Shown in pieces: positions 1 through 9,381 of a stretch of DNA of 44,754 bases. The stretch is from Rothia nasimurium (GTDB lineage Bacteria > Actinomycetota > Actinomycetes > Actinomycetales > Micrococcaceae). Numbering within the stretch: position 1 is the first letter of the stretch; every line of letters begins with the position of its first letter. The stretch is taken from the NCBI RefSeq assembly GCF_004569295.1, contig NZ_SPQC01000022.1:1-44754 (forward strand), given 5' to 3'. The notes beneath the pieces were generated by a model. That model worked only from the letters and a program-made list of their open reading frames with translations, was not told the DNA's origin and made no database searches. The position numbers were made by a program, and so were the translations under genes.

Positions 1-1
1 A

Positions 2-244
2 AGAGACAGCCTCGAAGACGCCCATAACCTCGAAGAAATCGGCTGCTCCCTCGACACCGACGGCGGCCCCGGCATGCTCTACGACAGCGCATTCACCGAC
101 CCCGGTGACCGCCCCGTCCCCGTCTCAGCCGGCTCCTACGCCAACGCCGCCCGCGCCGACGGCAAGGTCGACATCTTCATGTGGGACGGCAAAACCCGCC
201 CCGACTCCCTCTTCCCCGATACCTCCGGAAGCAAGAAGGTCTAG
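2..244 (+). CDS. narH: Respiratory nitrate reductase beta subunit, C-terminal end (partial)
   Basis: The reading frame is open from the left edge and closes with TAG two bases before narJ. The visible 80 residues include EEIGCSLDTDGGPGM, resembling (from memory) the extended carboxy-terminal tail of actinobacterial NarH, the iron-sulfur subunit that passes electrons from NarI to the molybdenum subunit NarG. The four Fe-S cysteine clusters would lie upstream of the window and cannot be checked. The assignment rests mainly on the order narH-narJ-narI, which is near universal. A purine-rich AAGAAGG near the stop is the ribosome binding site for narJ. Family membership is likely but rests on a short fragment. 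Confidence 0.72.
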   Translation, partial: RDSLEDAHNLEEIGCSLDTDGGPGMLYDSAFTDPGDRPVPVSAGSYANAARADGKVDIFMWDGKTRPDSLFPDTSGSKKV

Positions 245-246
245 CC

Positions 247-1035
247 GTGGCAGGATTCTTCTCCAAACTCCTCAAACGCAACGAGAACGAAGTAGAACCA
301 GCCACTCCACCCTCGGGCGACCCCTTCGACATGGACTGGGGGAGCGGCCAACCCACCGACGCCGTGGTCTACCAGCTCACCAGCGTCCTCATGCGCTACC
401 CCACCGAAGAAACCCGCGCCCTGCTACCGGAGCTCACCGCGCTCGCTCACGAGACCGGCAACGACTACCTGGTGCGCGGAGTCGCCCGCGTGAGCAGCTG
501 GTACGAAACAAGCGAGCTAGATGCCATGCAGGCCGAATACGTGCAGGAATACGACCTGTCACGCCGGCACGCCTTCCACCTGTCCTACTGGACCGAAGGT
601 GATACCCGCCGCCGCGGCGAGGCCCTAGCCCGCTTCAAGCAGATGTACCGAGACTCCGGCATGGTCACCACCCTGCACGGGGAACTACCCGACTACCTGC
701 CCATGGTGCTGGAGTTCACCGCCCTGGTGGACGCCCGCGCCGGCCGCGCTGCCCTGCAGGCCTACCGCCCCTCCCTGGAGCTGCTACGCCTGGCCCTACG
801 GGACGACAACCTGCCCTACTACGAGCTCATCGAAGCGGTCTGCCAGACCCTGCCCGGAGTTTCCCCCGAAACCCAGGCAGACGTGCAGAAACTCGTCACA
901 GCAGGCCCACCCGCTGAAGCCGTCGGCCTAGCCCTGGCTCCCGGCGACCCCCGCCTACTACCCCTGCTGCTGCCCCACGAACAGACACCCGGCGCCACCG
1001 TCGGCGCCGACCACAAGAACGGAGCCCACCTGTGA
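247..1035 (+). CDS. narJ: Nitrate reductase molybdenum cofactor assembly chaperone NarJ
   Basis: This 262-residue cytoplasmic chaperone of the NarJ/TorD family binds NarG and helps insert the molybdenum cofactor and Fe-S centre before membrane docking; it is not part of the mature enzyme. The GTG at 247 is chosen because AAGAAGG lies about seven bases upstream and it starts just after the narH stop; the frame could be extended to a GTG at 181, but that would bury the start inside narH. Visible family features are the helical body with a YVQEYDLSRRHAFHLSYW segment and YLPMVLEFTALV, typical of NarJ. It overlaps narI by four bases (GTGA), indicating translational coupling. Confidence 0.93.
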   Translation: MAGFFSKLLKRNENEVEPATPPSGDPFDMDWGSGQPTDAVVYQLTSVLMRYPTEETRALLPELTALAHETGNDYLVRGVARVSSWYETSELDAMQAEYVQEYDLSRRHAFHLSYWTEGDTRRRGEALARFKQMYRDSGMVTTLHGELPDYLPMVLEFTALVDARAGRAALQAYRPSLELLRLALRDDNLPYYELIEAVCQTLPGVSPETQADVQKLVTAGPPAEAVGLALAPGDPRLLPLLLPHEQTPGATVGADHKNGAHL

Positions 1036-1817
1036 CCACCACAGTCAACGCCCTCGACTTCTTCCTCTGGGGCATCTTCCCCTACATCACCCTCGCCATC
1101 GTCATCGGCGGTACCATCTGGCGCTACAAGACCGACCAGTTCGGCTGGACCACCCGCTCCTCCCAGATATACGAATCTCGCCTGCTACGCATTGCCTCGC
1201 CCATGTTCCACTACGGCATCCTGGTCGTGCTCGTAGGCCACATCGTAGGCCTCGTCATCCCCAAATCCTGGACCGACGCCGTTGGCATCTCGGAGCACTT
1301 CTACCACCTCAACGCCCTGGTACTGGGCTCTATCGCAGCGGTCGCCACCCTCATTGGCCTCTTCGCCATGATCTACCGCCGCCGCACCTCTGCCACCGTA
1401 TTCCGCGCCACCACCTGGAACGACAAGATGATGTACGTGGCCCTCACCAGTGCCATCGTCCTCGGCTCGGTAGCAACCCTCTTCAACGCCATGGAAATTG
1501 AAGGGCACCACAACTACCGCGAAACCGTCTCGGTCTGGTTCCGTTCCCTCTTCTACTTCCAGCCCAACATCGAGGCCATGGCGAGCGCCACCACCTCCTT
1601 CCATATCCACGTTATCGTGGCCATGATTCTCTTCTGCCTCTGGCCCTTCACCCGCCTGGTCCACGCCTTCACCGCACCCCTGCACTACATCTTCCGGCCC
1701 TACATCGTCTACCGCTCGCGGGGCAAGCGTAACCACGCCCGCGGCTGGTCGCCGGTAGGCACCGCAGACTCCGTGAATAAGGACGCCCGCACGGTCGAGC
1801 GCCAGCACCACCACTAA
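1032..1817 (+). CDS. narI: Respiratory nitrate reductase gamma subunit (cytochrome b)
   Basis: This 261-residue integral membrane subunit takes electrons from (mena)quinol and anchors NarGH to the membrane. Five hydrophobic helices are visible. The heme ligands of E. coli NarI (His56, 66, 187, 205) map by spacing to His60, His70, His193 and His211, in MFHYGILVVLVGH and FHIHVIVAM...FTRLVHAF. It starts at GTG within the narJ stop (GTGA overlap). The carboxy end is a basic, histidine-rich cytoplasmic tail ending in three histidines, a little longer than in enterobacteria. Together with NarG and NarH it generates proton motive force during nitrate respiration. Confidence 0.96.
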   Translation: MTTTVNALDFFLWGIFPYITLAIVIGGTIWRYKTDQFGWTTRSSQIYESRLLRIASPMFHYGILVVLVGHIVGLVIPKSWTDAVGISEHFYHLNALVLGSIAAVATLIGLFAMIYRRRTSATVFRATTWNDKMMYVALTSAIVLGSVATLFNAMEIEGHHNYRETVSVWFRSLFYFQPNIEAMASATTSFHIHVIVAMILFCLWPFTRLVHAFTAPLHYIFRPYIVYRSRGKRNHARGWSPVGTADSVNKDARTVERQHHH

Positions 1818-1827
1818 GGAAAATACC

Positions 1828-3048
1828 ATGTCTACTACGGCTGTTGCTGCGAAAGATCCGCAGCTTGCTGGCCAGTTCAAGTACGTCATTATGGCGGCCC
1901 TGGCCTCCATGATTGGCTTCTGGGGCTGGACCATGATTGGCCCCCTGGCTAAGTACTACACCGAAACCTACGTCCTGACCGAGGGGCAGCGCTCCCTGCT
2001 AATTGCTACCCCGGTGATTGTTGGGTCCCTGGCCCGTATTCCGGTGGGTGCGCTGACTGACCGCTTCGGTGGCCGCATCATGTTCACCATCATGCTGACC
2101 CTGACCGGTTCAATGGTGCTCATTACCGGCCTGGTGGGGCAGATGGGTAACTTCTCCCTGCTCCTGCTGGCAGCTTTCTTCCTAGGTATCGGTGGTTCTA
2201 TCTTCGCGGTGGGCATCCCCTTCGCCGCGGCCTGGTTTGAACCCCACCGCAAGGGCCTAGCCACCGGTATTTTCGGCATGGGCATGGTCGGTACCGCCTG
2301 CGCTGCCTTCTTCAACCCCCGCATGCTGGCTGCCTTCGGCTACTTTCCCACCCACGTCATTATGAGCTGCGTAGCCCTGACCTACGCCGTCATCGTCTGG
2401 CTTTTCATCCGTGACTCACCCGTTATGAAGGCCCGCACCCCCGAGCCGGTTCTACCCAAGATTCTGGCTGTGTCTAAAAAGCTGGTTACCTGGCAGCTCT
2501 GCTTCATCTACGCTGTGGTCTTCGGTGCCTTCGTAGCTTTCTCGAACTTCCTCTCTACCTATATGCAGAACATCTACGGCTACGAGGCCGTTGCCGGCGG
2601 TACTTTTGCGGCCATGTTCGCGGCCTGCGCCGTGCTGGCCCGCCCCTTCGGCGGGGTCGCAGCCGATAAGTTCGGCGGCAAGCTCACCACTCTCATCGTT
2701 TTCGTTGCTATGACCGTGCTGGCCATCTGCATCGCCTTTGAGCCTGAGAGCACCGCCGTGAATACCCTGATTCACGTGGTCATGGCCCTCTTTGTGGGCT
2801 TCGGTACCGGCACCATCTACGGCTGGCTGGGCAAGGTCGTTCGCCCGCAGGACACCGGCACCGTATCGGGCCTGGTCTCAGCAGCCGGTGGTCTAGGCGG
2901 CTACTTCCCACCCCTGATTATGGGCGCTGCCTACACCGCCTTCGGCAACTACTTCTGGGGCGTTCTGGCCCTGGGCGCCACCTGCGTCATCTCTATCCTG
3001 GTCTCTCTCTGGATGGCCTCAGATAAGAAGGCCGCCCGCCCCGCCTAA
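1828..3048 (+). CDS. narK: MFS nitrate/nitrite transporter
   Basis: This 406-residue major facilitator has about twelve membrane spans. The MFS motif after helix 2 appears as ARIPVGALTDRFGGR, and the NarK-family glycine-rich segments appear at GIGGSIFAVGIPFAAAWF and in GLVSAAGGLGGYFPP. It brings in nitrate and/or exports nitrite for the NarGHI enzyme encoded just upstream. The ATG is ten bases after the narI stop and is preceded by AAGGAAA. Codon choice shifts slightly from narJ/narI (more GGT/GTT-type third positions), which may reflect expression level. Whether it is a nitrate/proton symporter (NarK1) or a nitrate/nitrite antiporter (NarK2) cannot be told from the sequence by eye. Confidence 0.93.
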   Translation: MSTTAVAAKDPQLAGQFKYVIMAALASMIGFWGWTMIGPLAKYYTETYVLTEGQRSLLIATPVIVGSLARIPVGALTDRFGGRIMFTIMLTLTGSMVLITGLVGQMGNFSLLLLAAFFLGIGGSIFAVGIPFAAAWFEPHRKGLATGIFGMGMVGTACAAFFNPRMLAAFGYFPTHVIMSCVALTYAVIVWLFIRDSPVMKARTPEPVLPKILAVSKKLVTWQLCFIYAVVFGAFVAFSNFLSTYMQNIYGYEAVAGGTFAAMFAACAVLARPFGGVAADKFGGKLTTLIVFVAMTVLAICIAFEPESTAVNTLIHVVMALFVGFGTGTIYGWLGKVVRPQDTGTVSGLVSAAGGLGGYFPPLIMGAAYTAFGNYFWGVLALGATCVISILVSLWMASDKKAARPA

Positions 3049-3095
3049 TCTCATATTCCCTCAGTTATGGGGGAGAGATGCACTCCGAGGACGCC

Positions 3096-3135
3096 CGCGC
3101 CCCGCTTTCCTGCCTACGGGCAGGGGCGGGGCGCG
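3096..3135 (+). terminator. Putative terminator hairpin after narK
   Basis: Perfect 10-base arms (3096-3105 and 3126-3135) enclose an inner stem of six pairs with a TACG loop. No T-run follows, as is common for actinobacterial terminators. It lies about 50 bases after the narK stop and before the gcvP leader, so it probably ends the nar transcript. Confidence 0.6.
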
Positions 3136-3208
3136 GTGGCGTCCGCCTCCTGATGCTGCCTGCCTTGAAGCGCGAAAGCCGCTCATCTGGTGCTCTAGGT
3201 GTAAGGTG

Positions 3209-3238
3209 TGGCACAATAAGGGTTGATAAAACTAAAAT
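3209..3238 (+). promoter_or_regulatory. Candidate gcvP promoter upstream of the glycine riboswitch
   Basis: A good -10 (TAAAAT, 3233-3238) with a weaker -35 candidate (TGGCAC, 3209-3214, spacing 18) would start transcription a few bases before the riboswitch. An alternative -10, CACAAT, is at 3212-3217. Inferred from position and similarity only. Confidence 0.4.
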
Positions 3239-3250
3239 GCCGTTACAACT

Positions 3251-3475
3251 GATGCGGGAGAGACCGTACACACCCGAGGTTGAGGGACCACGGGCACCGG
3301 CGCCGAAGGAGCAAACCCTCCCCGGGAAACTCTCAGGCAAATGTACCGCTCAGTTAGGCAACTCTGGAGAGGGGCGTTAAACCCCCACCGAAGGGGCAAA
3401 ATTCGCGCTCGCTACCAAGCGTGATGGGTAGCTGCGAACCAAAACTCTCAGGTTTTAACAGAGCGGGGAGGGCAC
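3251..3475 (+). promoter_or_regulatory. Tandem glycine riboswitch (two aptamers) upstream of gcvP
   Basis: Aptamer 1 runs from GCGGGAGAGACC (about 3254) through GCCGAAGGAGCAA (about 3302) to CTCTCAGGCAA and ACTCTGGAGAGG (about 3373). Aptamer 2 follows with CACCGAAGGGGCAA (about 3385), a variable arm, AACTCTCAGG (about 3443) and ACAGAGCGGGGAGGGCA (about 3460). These are the conserved blocks of the cooperative glycine riboswitch. A hairpin with 8-base arms (3478-3485/3489-3496) and the start-site GGAGAG (3518-3523) follow. A short CTCT (3508-3511) could pair with AGAG (3520-3523), so the switch may control translation initiation, but this is inference. Expected logic: glycine binding turns on gcvPT. 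Confidence 0.93.
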
Positions 3476-3527
3476 CACCACAGGGCACCCCTGTGGGCAG
3501 GTTTACCCTCTACCCCTGGAGAGTTTC

Positions 3528-6371
3528 ATGTCATTCATCGACCGTCACCTTGGCCCCCGTTCAAACGACCAAGAAACCATGCTCTCGGTGCTGGGCTACG
3601 ACAGCCTCGGCGCCCTCATCAACGAGGTCATCCCTTCCAATATTCGCCTAGAGGGCGACCTCAACCTGCCCGCCCCCCTGTCGGAGCTTGAGGCCCAGAA
3701 CAAGATTGCCTCCTACGCCGCCCAGAACCAGGTCAAGCACCAGATGATCGGTGCAGGATACTACGACGCCATCACCCCGGCCGTAATCCGCCGCAACATC
3801 CTCGAAAACCCGGGCTGGTACACCTCCTATACCCCCTACCAGCCCGAAATCTCCCAGGGCCGCCTCGAAGCTCTGCTGAACTTCCAGAACACCGTGATGG
3901 AGCTGACCGGCCTACCCATCGCCAACGCCTCCCTGCTCGATGAGGCAACCGCTGTTGCCGAGGCCGCCGTCATGATGCACCGCGCCAACCGCAAGGTCAA
4001 GAACGGCTTCTTCGCTCTCGACGCCCGTGCCCTGCCCCAGACCCTCTCGGTTGTCCGCGGCCGTGCCGAAGCCCTGGGCATTCCCTTCGTAATTACCGAC
4101 TTCGCTGACGGCCTGCCCGAAGGCGACCTTTACGGTGTCATTATCTCCAACCCCGGTCACGACGGTGAAGTACGCGATATCGAACCGCTCATCAAGGCCG
4201 CCAAGGACCGCGGCGCCCTGGTCACCGTCATCGCCGACCTGCTGGCCCAGACCCTGCTGACCGCCCCCGGCCACCAGGGTGCCGACATCGCTGTTGGCTC
4301 ATCCCAGCGATTTGGCCTGCCCTTCTGGTACGGCGGCCCCCATGCGGCCTTCATGACCGTCTCTAAGGGCATGGAACGCAACCTGCCCGGCCGCCTGGTC
4401 GGTGTCTCAAAGGACGCCTTCGGAAAGCCCGCCTACCGCCTGGCCCTACAGACCCGCGAGCAGCACATCCGCCGCGAAAAGGCCACCTCTAATATCTGTA
4501 CCGCCCAGGCCCTGCTAGCTATCGCTGCCGGTGCCTACGCGGTCTACCACGGCCCCGAAGGCCTGCGCGCCATCGCCAACAGCCTGCACGACAAGGCCTC
4601 CCGCATTGCCGCTGCCGGTACCGCAGCCGGCCTGAAGCTGGTCCACGAGACCTTCTTCGACACCGTCGCTTTTGAAGCTGAGGGCCGCGCCGACGAGCTG
4701 GTCGTCAAGGCCCTGGAAGCTGGCATCAACATCCGCCGCCTCTCAGCCGACCGTATCTCTATCTCGGTAGGCGAATCCCACACCGAGCAGGTACTCGAAG
4801 ACCTGGTTACTGCCCTGGGTGGGGAACTGGGGGAGACCGATGCCTACGAGCTGCCTGAGGCCCTGCTGCGTACTGACGACTACATGACCCACCCGGTCTT
4901 CCACCTCTACCGCTCTGAGACCTCCATGATGCGCTACCTGTGCTCCCTCTCAGACAAGGACCTGGCCCTGGACCGCACCATGATTCCCCTGGGGTCCTGC
5001 ACCATGAAGCTGAACGCAGCAGCCGAGATGGAACCTATCTCCTGGCCCGAGTTCGCCTCTATCCACCCCAACGTGCCTGCCGATCAGGCTACCGGTTGGA
5101 AGGCTCTGATTGACGAGCTCTCTGCCTGGCTGGTTGAAATCACCGGCTACGACGCCATCTCCCTACAGCCCAACTCCGGTGCGTCCGGTGAATACGCGGG
5201 CCTGCGCGCTATCCGCGCCTACCACGAGGCCAACGGCGACACCCAGCGCACCGTCGTCCTAATCCCCATGAGCGCCCACGGCACCAACGCCGCCTCTGCC
5301 GCCCTGGCGGGTCTGTCCGTTGCCGGTGTTGCAACCGCCCCCGACGGCTCCATCGACGTCGAAGACCTCAAGGCCAAGATCGAAAAGTACGGCGACACCA
5401 TCGCCGGCATCATGATTACCTACCCCTCCACTCACGGTGTCTTCGAGGAGCAGGTCGTTGAGGTCTGCCAGCTGGTGCATGACGCCGGTGGCCAGGTCTA
5501 CGTGGACGGCGCCAACCTCAACGCCCAGATGGGCCTGGCCCAGCCCGGCAAGTTCGGTGGCGACGTCTCCCACCTGAACCTGCACAAGACCTTCGCCATC
5601 CCCCACGGTGGTGGCGGCCCCGGCGTCGGCCCCGTCGCTGTTGGCGCCCACCTGGAGAAGTACCTGCCCGGCAACGGCTTTGAAGCGGACGCGGACGGCC
5701 AGCTGGCAGATGTACCCCTGCCCATCTCCCAGGCCATGTTCGGCTCAGCCGGCGTGCTGCCCATCTCCTGGATGTACATCGCCATGACCGGTGCTGAGGG
5801 CCTGCGCGCTTCTTCGGAGACCGCCATCCTCTCGGCCAACTACATCGCCAAGAAGCTGGGTTCCCTCTACCCCGTGCTGTACACGGGTGAAACCGGCCTG
5901 GTGGCCCACGAGTGCATCCTGGATCTGCGCGAGCTGACCGCGGCGTCCGGAATCACCGCCGAGGACGTCTGCAAGCGCCTCATGGACTACGGCTTCCACG
6001 CCCCCACCCTGGCCTTCCCCGTGCCCGGCACCCTCATGGTCGAGCCCACCGAGTCAGAGTCCCTGGCTGAGCTGGACCGCTTCATCGAGGCAATGACCAA
6101 CATCCACGCTGAAATTCAGGAAGTCATCGACGGCAAGGTCAGCGCCGAGGAATCCGTCCTCCGCAACGCCCCGCACACCGCCGAGGTCGTCACCGCCGAC
6201 GAGTGGATCCGCCCCTACCCCCGCTCCCAGGCAGCCTACCCCGTACACGAGCTGCGCCTGAACAAGTACTTCACCCCCGTGGGCCGTATCGACGGAGCAG
6301 GCGGCGACCGCAACTTTGTCTGCGAATGCCCGCCCATGGAAGCCTTCGACCTCGAAGTCCACAGCGCCTAA
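3528..6371 (+). CDS. gcvP: Glycine dehydrogenase (decarboxylating), P-protein
   Basis: This 947-residue fused P-protein decarboxylates glycine with pyridoxal phosphate and loads the aminomethyl group onto lipoyl GcvH. The PLP-binding lysine is Lys687 in [16 protein letters not shown]. The amino terminus (FIDRHLGP) and the [19 protein letters not shown] junction between the two half domains are typical, and the length equals the fused form. The ATG at 3528 follows GGAGAG by four bases, directly downstream of the glycine riboswitch. gcvT follows 21 bases after the stop, so the two are probably one transcript. Confidence 0.98.
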   Translation: MSFIDRHLGPRSNDQETMLSVLGYDSLGALINEVIPSNIRLEGDLNLPAPLSELEAQNKIASYAAQNQVKHQMIGAGYYDAITPAVIRRNILENPGWYTSYTPYQPEISQGRLEALLNFQNTVMELTGLPIANASLLDEATAVAEAAVMMHRANRKVKNGFFALDARALPQTLSVVRGRAEALGIPFVITDFADGLPEGDLYGVIISNPGHDGEVRDIEPLIKAAKDRGALVTVIADLLAQTLLTAPGHQGADIAVGSSQRFGLPFWYGGPHAAFMTVSKGMERNLPGRLVGVSKDAFGKPAYRLALQTREQHIRREKATSNICTAQALLAIAAGAYAVYHGPEGLRAIANSLHDKASRIAAAGTAAGLKLVHETFFDTVAFEAEGRADELVVKALEAGINIRRLSADRISISVGESHTEQVLEDLVTALGGELGETDAYELPEALLRTDDYMTHPVFHLYRSETSMMRYLCSLSDKDLALDRTMIPLGSCTMKLNAAAEMEPISWPEFASIHPNVPADQATGWKALIDELSAWLVEITGYDAISLQPNSGASGEYAGLRAIRAYHEANGDTQRTVVLIPMSAHGTNAASAALAGLSVAGVATAPDGSIDVEDLKAKIEKYGDTIAGIMITYPSTHGVFEEQVVEVCQLVHDAGGQVYVDGANLNAQMGLAQPGKFGGDVSHLNLHKTFAIPHGGGGPGVGPVAVGAHLEKYLPGNGFEADADGQLADVPLPISQAMFGSAGVLPISWMYIAMTGAEGLRASSETAILSANYIAKKLGSLYPVLYTGETGLVAHECILDLRELTAASGITAEDVCKRLMDYGFHAPTLAFPVPGTLMVEPTESESLAELDRFIEAMTNIHAEIQEVIDGKVSAEESVLRNAPHTAEVVTADEWIRPYPRSQAAYPVHELRLNKYFTPVGRIDGAGGDRNFVCECPPMEAFDLEVHSA

Positions 6372-6392
6372 GGCAAGAAAGGTCTAACCCCT

Positions 6393-7511
6393 ATGTCACC
6401 CCAGAAAACTGCCCTCTACCAGGTCCACGCAGACCTGGGCGCCGCCTTCACCGACTTCGGCGGCTGGGACATGCCTCTCAAGTACACCAACGATGTTGAA
6501 GAGCACAAGGCCGTGCGCTCAGCTGCCGGTCTCTTCGACCTCTCCCACATGGGCGAATTCCGCGTCACCGGCCCCGACGCCGGCGCCTTCCTGGACTACG
6601 CCCTGCTCTCCAACATGTCGATTCTCAAGGTGGGCAAGGCCAAGTACTCCCTGCTTCTGGCCGAGGACGGCGGCGTCATCGACGACCTGATTACCTACCG
6701 CCTGGGCGAGGAAGAGTTCCTGGTCATTCCCAACGCCGCTAACGTGGCAGCCGACTACGAGGCCATGAGCGCCCGCACAGCAGGCTTCGACGTGCAGCTG
6801 GTGAACGAGACCGCCCAGATCTCCCTGGTTGCGGTACAGGGCCCTGCCTCAGAGGCTATCCTGCTCGACATGGACCCCTCCGACGCTGAAATCATTACCT
6901 CCATGGGCTACTATGCAGCTGCCCCCATCCGCTTCGGCGATATTGAGGCCCTGCTAGCCCGTACCGGCTACACCGGTGAGGACGGCTTCGAAATCTATGT
7001 CGCTAACGAGGACGCCGCCAAGCTCTGGGCCCTGGCAGCCGAGCGCGGGGAGAAGCATGGGGCTATTCCCGCAGGCCTCGCGGCCCGCGACTCCCTTCGC
7101 CTTGAAGCCGGCATGCCCCTCTACGGCCATGAACTGGGCCGCGACATTACCCCCTTCGAGTCGGGTATGGGCAAGCTGGTCGAGATTGCTCTGACCAAGA
7201 AGGCCGCCAACTTCGTGGGTAAGGACGCCCTGGTTCAGCTCTCTGAGCAGACCCCGGCTCGCTCCCTGGTCGGCCTCAAGGCCCAGGGCAAGCGCCCCGG
7301 CCGGGCAGGCTCCAAGCTGGTAGACGAGAATGGCACCGAGATTGGTGAGATTACCTCGGGTATTCCTTCACCCACCCTGGGCTACCCCGTTGCCATGGCC
7401 CTACTGGCCACCGAGCACGCTACCGTAGGTGCGACCGTTAACGTCGATATCCGTGGTAAGGTTACCCCCTTCGACATCGTCGAGCTGCCCTTCTACAAGC
7501 GCGAGAAGTAA
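6393..7511 (+). CDS. gcvT: Aminomethyltransferase, glycine cleavage T-protein
   Basis: This 372-residue enzyme transfers the methylene group from aminomethyl-lipoyl GcvH to tetrahydrofolate, releasing ammonia and 5,10-methylene-THF. The start region (FTDFGGWDMPLKY), the folate-site segment ending in PNAANVAADYE, and GLAARDSLRLEAGMPLYGHE are characteristic. AAGAAAGG lies upstream of the ATG. It shares the transcript of gcvP and so is under the glycine riboswitch. No gcvH follows; in many actinomycetes gcvH sits between gcvT and sdaA or beside gcvP, so here the lipoyl carrier must be encoded elsewhere. Confidence 0.98.
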   Translation: MSPQKTALYQVHADLGAAFTDFGGWDMPLKYTNDVEEHKAVRSAAGLFDLSHMGEFRVTGPDAGAFLDYALLSNMSILKVGKAKYSLLLAEDGGVIDDLITYRLGEEEFLVIPNAANVAADYEAMSARTAGFDVQLVNETAQISLVAVQGPASEAILLDMDPSDAEIITSMGYYAAAPIRFGDIEALLARTGYTGEDGFEIYVANEDAAKLWALAAERGEKHGAIPAGLAARDSLRLEAGMPLYGHELGRDITPFESGMGKLVEIALTKKAANFVGKDALVQLSEQTPARSLVGLKAQGKRPGRAGSKLVDENGTEIGEITSGIPSPTLGYPVAMALLATEHATVGATVNVDIRGKVTPFDIVELPFYKREK

Positions 7512-7533
7512 GCCGCTCAGCGCGCCCCTTTTT

Positions 7534-7597
7534 AGAACCCTGTGCTACTGCCACCCCGTCACAACCGGCCTTGGACCGGTTGGTAGCACAGGGTTCT
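7534..7597 (+). terminator. Large inverted repeat, probable terminator between gcvT and sdaA
   Basis: Perfect 15-base arms (7534-7548 and 7583-7597) enclose a 34-base centre that holds a second perfect stem of seven pairs (7562-7568/7576-7582). TTT follows on the plus strand and a T-run precedes the left arm. The fold is long enough to stop transcription in the plus direction. It also has the look of a small mobile or recombination element, but no target-site duplication was evident. Confidence 0.7.
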
Positions 7598-7639
7598 TTC
7601 TGACCTAGGACCCCTTGACACCCCGCAGGAGCATCACCG

Positions 7640-9157
7640 ATGGACCTCAACGACGCCCCCGATTACCTTTCTGAACCACCCCACTCAGAAGCGCAAACCA
7701 AAGCAGAAGCCCTGGACTACGACATCTCCGTCTTCGAGATGTTCTCCATCGGTATCGGCCCCTCCAGCTCCCACACCGTGGGCCCTATGCGGGCCACCAA
7801 CCGGTTCATCGCCGAACTGATTGACGCCGGCACACTCAAGGACGTCACCCGGGTCCACATCGACCTCTACGGCTCTCTAGCCGCCACCGGCGCCGGGCAC
7901 GGCACCATGAGCGCAGCCATTAAGGGGCTGGCTGGCTTCGTGCCCGAGACCATCGATATCGCCGCGGCCGAGACCCTCATGGACCGCAACCAGGTGGACG
8001 GCACCCTGCCCCTGGCCGGTTACCCCTCAGCTACCTTTGAGTCCGGCGCCCCCGGCCCTGAGGCAACCAAGGTGGGCGGGCCCGTCCTGACCTACAAGGA
8101 AGCCGATATCACCCTGCGTCCGCTCACGGTGCTGCCCCGCCACACCAACGGTATTAAGGTCACCGCCTACGCGGGGGAGAGCCTGCTGCTGGAGCGCACC
8201 TACTTCTCTATCGGTGGCGGCTTCATCGTTGAAGAACACGAAGAATCTTCAGGTTCCACCGGGCTCTCCAAAGCCCCCTACCCCTTTGGGTCGGGCGAAG
8301 AGCTGCTGGACATGGCCAACAGTGCGGGGCTTTCCATCGCCCAGCTCAAGATGGAAAATGAAAAGACCGAGCGGAGCGAGAGCGAAGTGCGCGCCGGAAT
8401 CCTGCATATTCGGCAGGTCATGAAGGAATGTATCGGCTCCTCCCTGGAACGCATGGGCTACCTGCCTGGCCCCCTCAAGGTGCGCTGCCGTGCTGGCCAG
8501 TGGCACCGCGACCTGCTGGCCGAAGACCCCAAGAAATCCTCCGAGTTCGCCATTGACTGGGTCAACCTCATCGCCCTAGCCGTTAACGAAGAAAACGCCT
8601 TTGGCGGGCGGATCGTCACCGCCCCCACCAACGGGGCATCCGGCATTATCCCGGCCGTGCTGCACTATGCCCTCAACTACGTGCCCTCGGTGCGCCACCG
8701 CGGCCAAAAGGTCATCGATGACGCCGTCGTTGACTTCTTCCTAGCCGCCGCCTCCATCGGGGCCCTCTACAAGAAACGGGCCTCCATCTCTGGTGCTGAG
8801 GTGGGCTGCCAGGGTGAGGTGGGCACCGCTTCGTCCATGGCAGCAGCCGGTCTTGCCCAGGTCATGGGCGGTACCAACGAGCAGGTAGAAAACGCCGCCG
8901 AAATCGCCATGGAGCACAACCTTGGCCTGACCTGCGACCCCGTCGGTGGCCTGGTGCAGATTCCCTGTATTGAGCGCAACGCTATGGCGGCCTCCAACGC
9001 TGTTACCGCCGCCAAGATGGCCCTGCGCGGGGACGGCCAGCACCGGGTCTCCCTGGACCAGGTCATTGAAACCATGCGCCAGACCGGCGAAGATATGTCG
9101 CACCGCTACAAGGAAACCTCCATGGGTGGTCTGGCTGTCAACGTGGTGGAGTGCTAG
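7640..9157 (+). CDS. sdaA: L-serine dehydratase (single-chain, 4Fe-4S)
   Basis: This 505-residue cytoplasmic enzyme deaminates L-serine to pyruvate and ammonia. The beta domain begins at [21 protein letters not shown] and the alpha domain carries [11 protein letters not shown] and [17 protein letters not shown]. The cluster cysteines are Cys390, Cys432 and Cys443. The protein ends exactly in cysteine (Cys505), matching the tail-in-mouth fourth ligand described for Legionella SdaA. About 28 extra residues precede the usual start; AGGAG (7627-7631) supports ATG 7640 and no closer start exists. The position after gcvPT fits a glycine-serine-pyruvate route. The inverted repeat upstream suggests a separate transcript or partial read-through. 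Confidence 0.97.
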   Translation: MDLNDAPDYLSEPPHSEAQTKAEALDYDISVFEMFSIGIGPSSSHTVGPMRATNRFIAELIDAGTLKDVTRVHIDLYGSLAATGAGHGTMSAAIKGLAGFVPETIDIAAAETLMDRNQVDGTLPLAGYPSATFESGAPGPEATKVGGPVLTYKEADITLRPLTVLPRHTNGIKVTAYAGESLLLERTYFSIGGGFIVEEHEESSGSTGLSKAPYPFGSGEELLDMANSAGLSIAQLKMENEKTERSESEVRAGILHIRQVMKECIGSSLERMGYLPGPLKVRCRAGQWHRDLLAEDPKKSSEFAIDWVNLIALAVNEENAFGGRIVTAPTNGASGIIPAVLHYALNYVPSVRHRGQKVIDDAVVDFFLAAASIGALYKKRASISGAEVGCQGEVGTASSMAAAGLAQVMGGTNEQVENAAEIAMEHNLGLTCDPVGGLVQIPCIERNAMAASNAVTAAKMALRGDGQHRVSLDQVIETMRQTGEDMSHRYKETSMGGLAVNVVEC

Positions 9158-9194
9158 CCGGAGTTTGCAAAAGCCGCAGAGATTGGGTATAGAC

Positions 9195-9231
9195 AGCGCA
9201 AATGTTTTGCTGTAGCATGAATATTTGCGCT
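9195..9231 (+). terminator. Hairpin after sdaA
   Basis: Perfect 9-base arms, 9195-9203 and 9223-9231, with a short inner stem (TGC/GCA) in the spacer. It lies about 40 bases past the sdaA stop. There is no T-run, so an operator role is possible, but a factor-assisted terminator is the simpler reading. Confidence 0.45.
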
Positions 9232-9342
9232 TCCCTAATCTTCTGTGCCTTCATATAGCGGTGGGCAGGTTGTAACAGGTTTTAAGTACGCCCCAGTACC
9301 CCGAACATCAATCTAGCCACTATCCCAGCACGGCACAGGTGC

Positions 9343-9348
9343 TATAAC
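9343..9348 (+). promoter_or_regulatory. Candidate -10 element for rpoBC
   Basis: TATAAC sits about 90 bases before the rpoB start codon; no clear -35 hexamer is seen at 16-18 bases upstream. It is the best -10-like hexamer I found close to rpoB, in the 9158-9439 gap. Low-confidence call from pattern only. Confidence 0.3.
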
Positions 9349-9381
9349 AGGCTAGTTTGCCTTTTCAACGGGTTCTTGAGT

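Noticed and set aside
1185-1934. 249-residue minus-strand open frame across narI
   Set aside because: It is the antisense of a clear narI/narK coding region, with low-complexity acidic/valine-rich sequence and no recognisable domain.
3078-3380. 100-residue open frame upstream of gcvP
   Set aside because: It runs through the terminator hairpin and the first glycine aptamer, which explain the sequence better.
7615-7620. TTGACA hexamer just before sdaA
   Set aside because: A -10 at normal spacing would fall on the start codon, so it cannot be the promoter of a normally led transcript.
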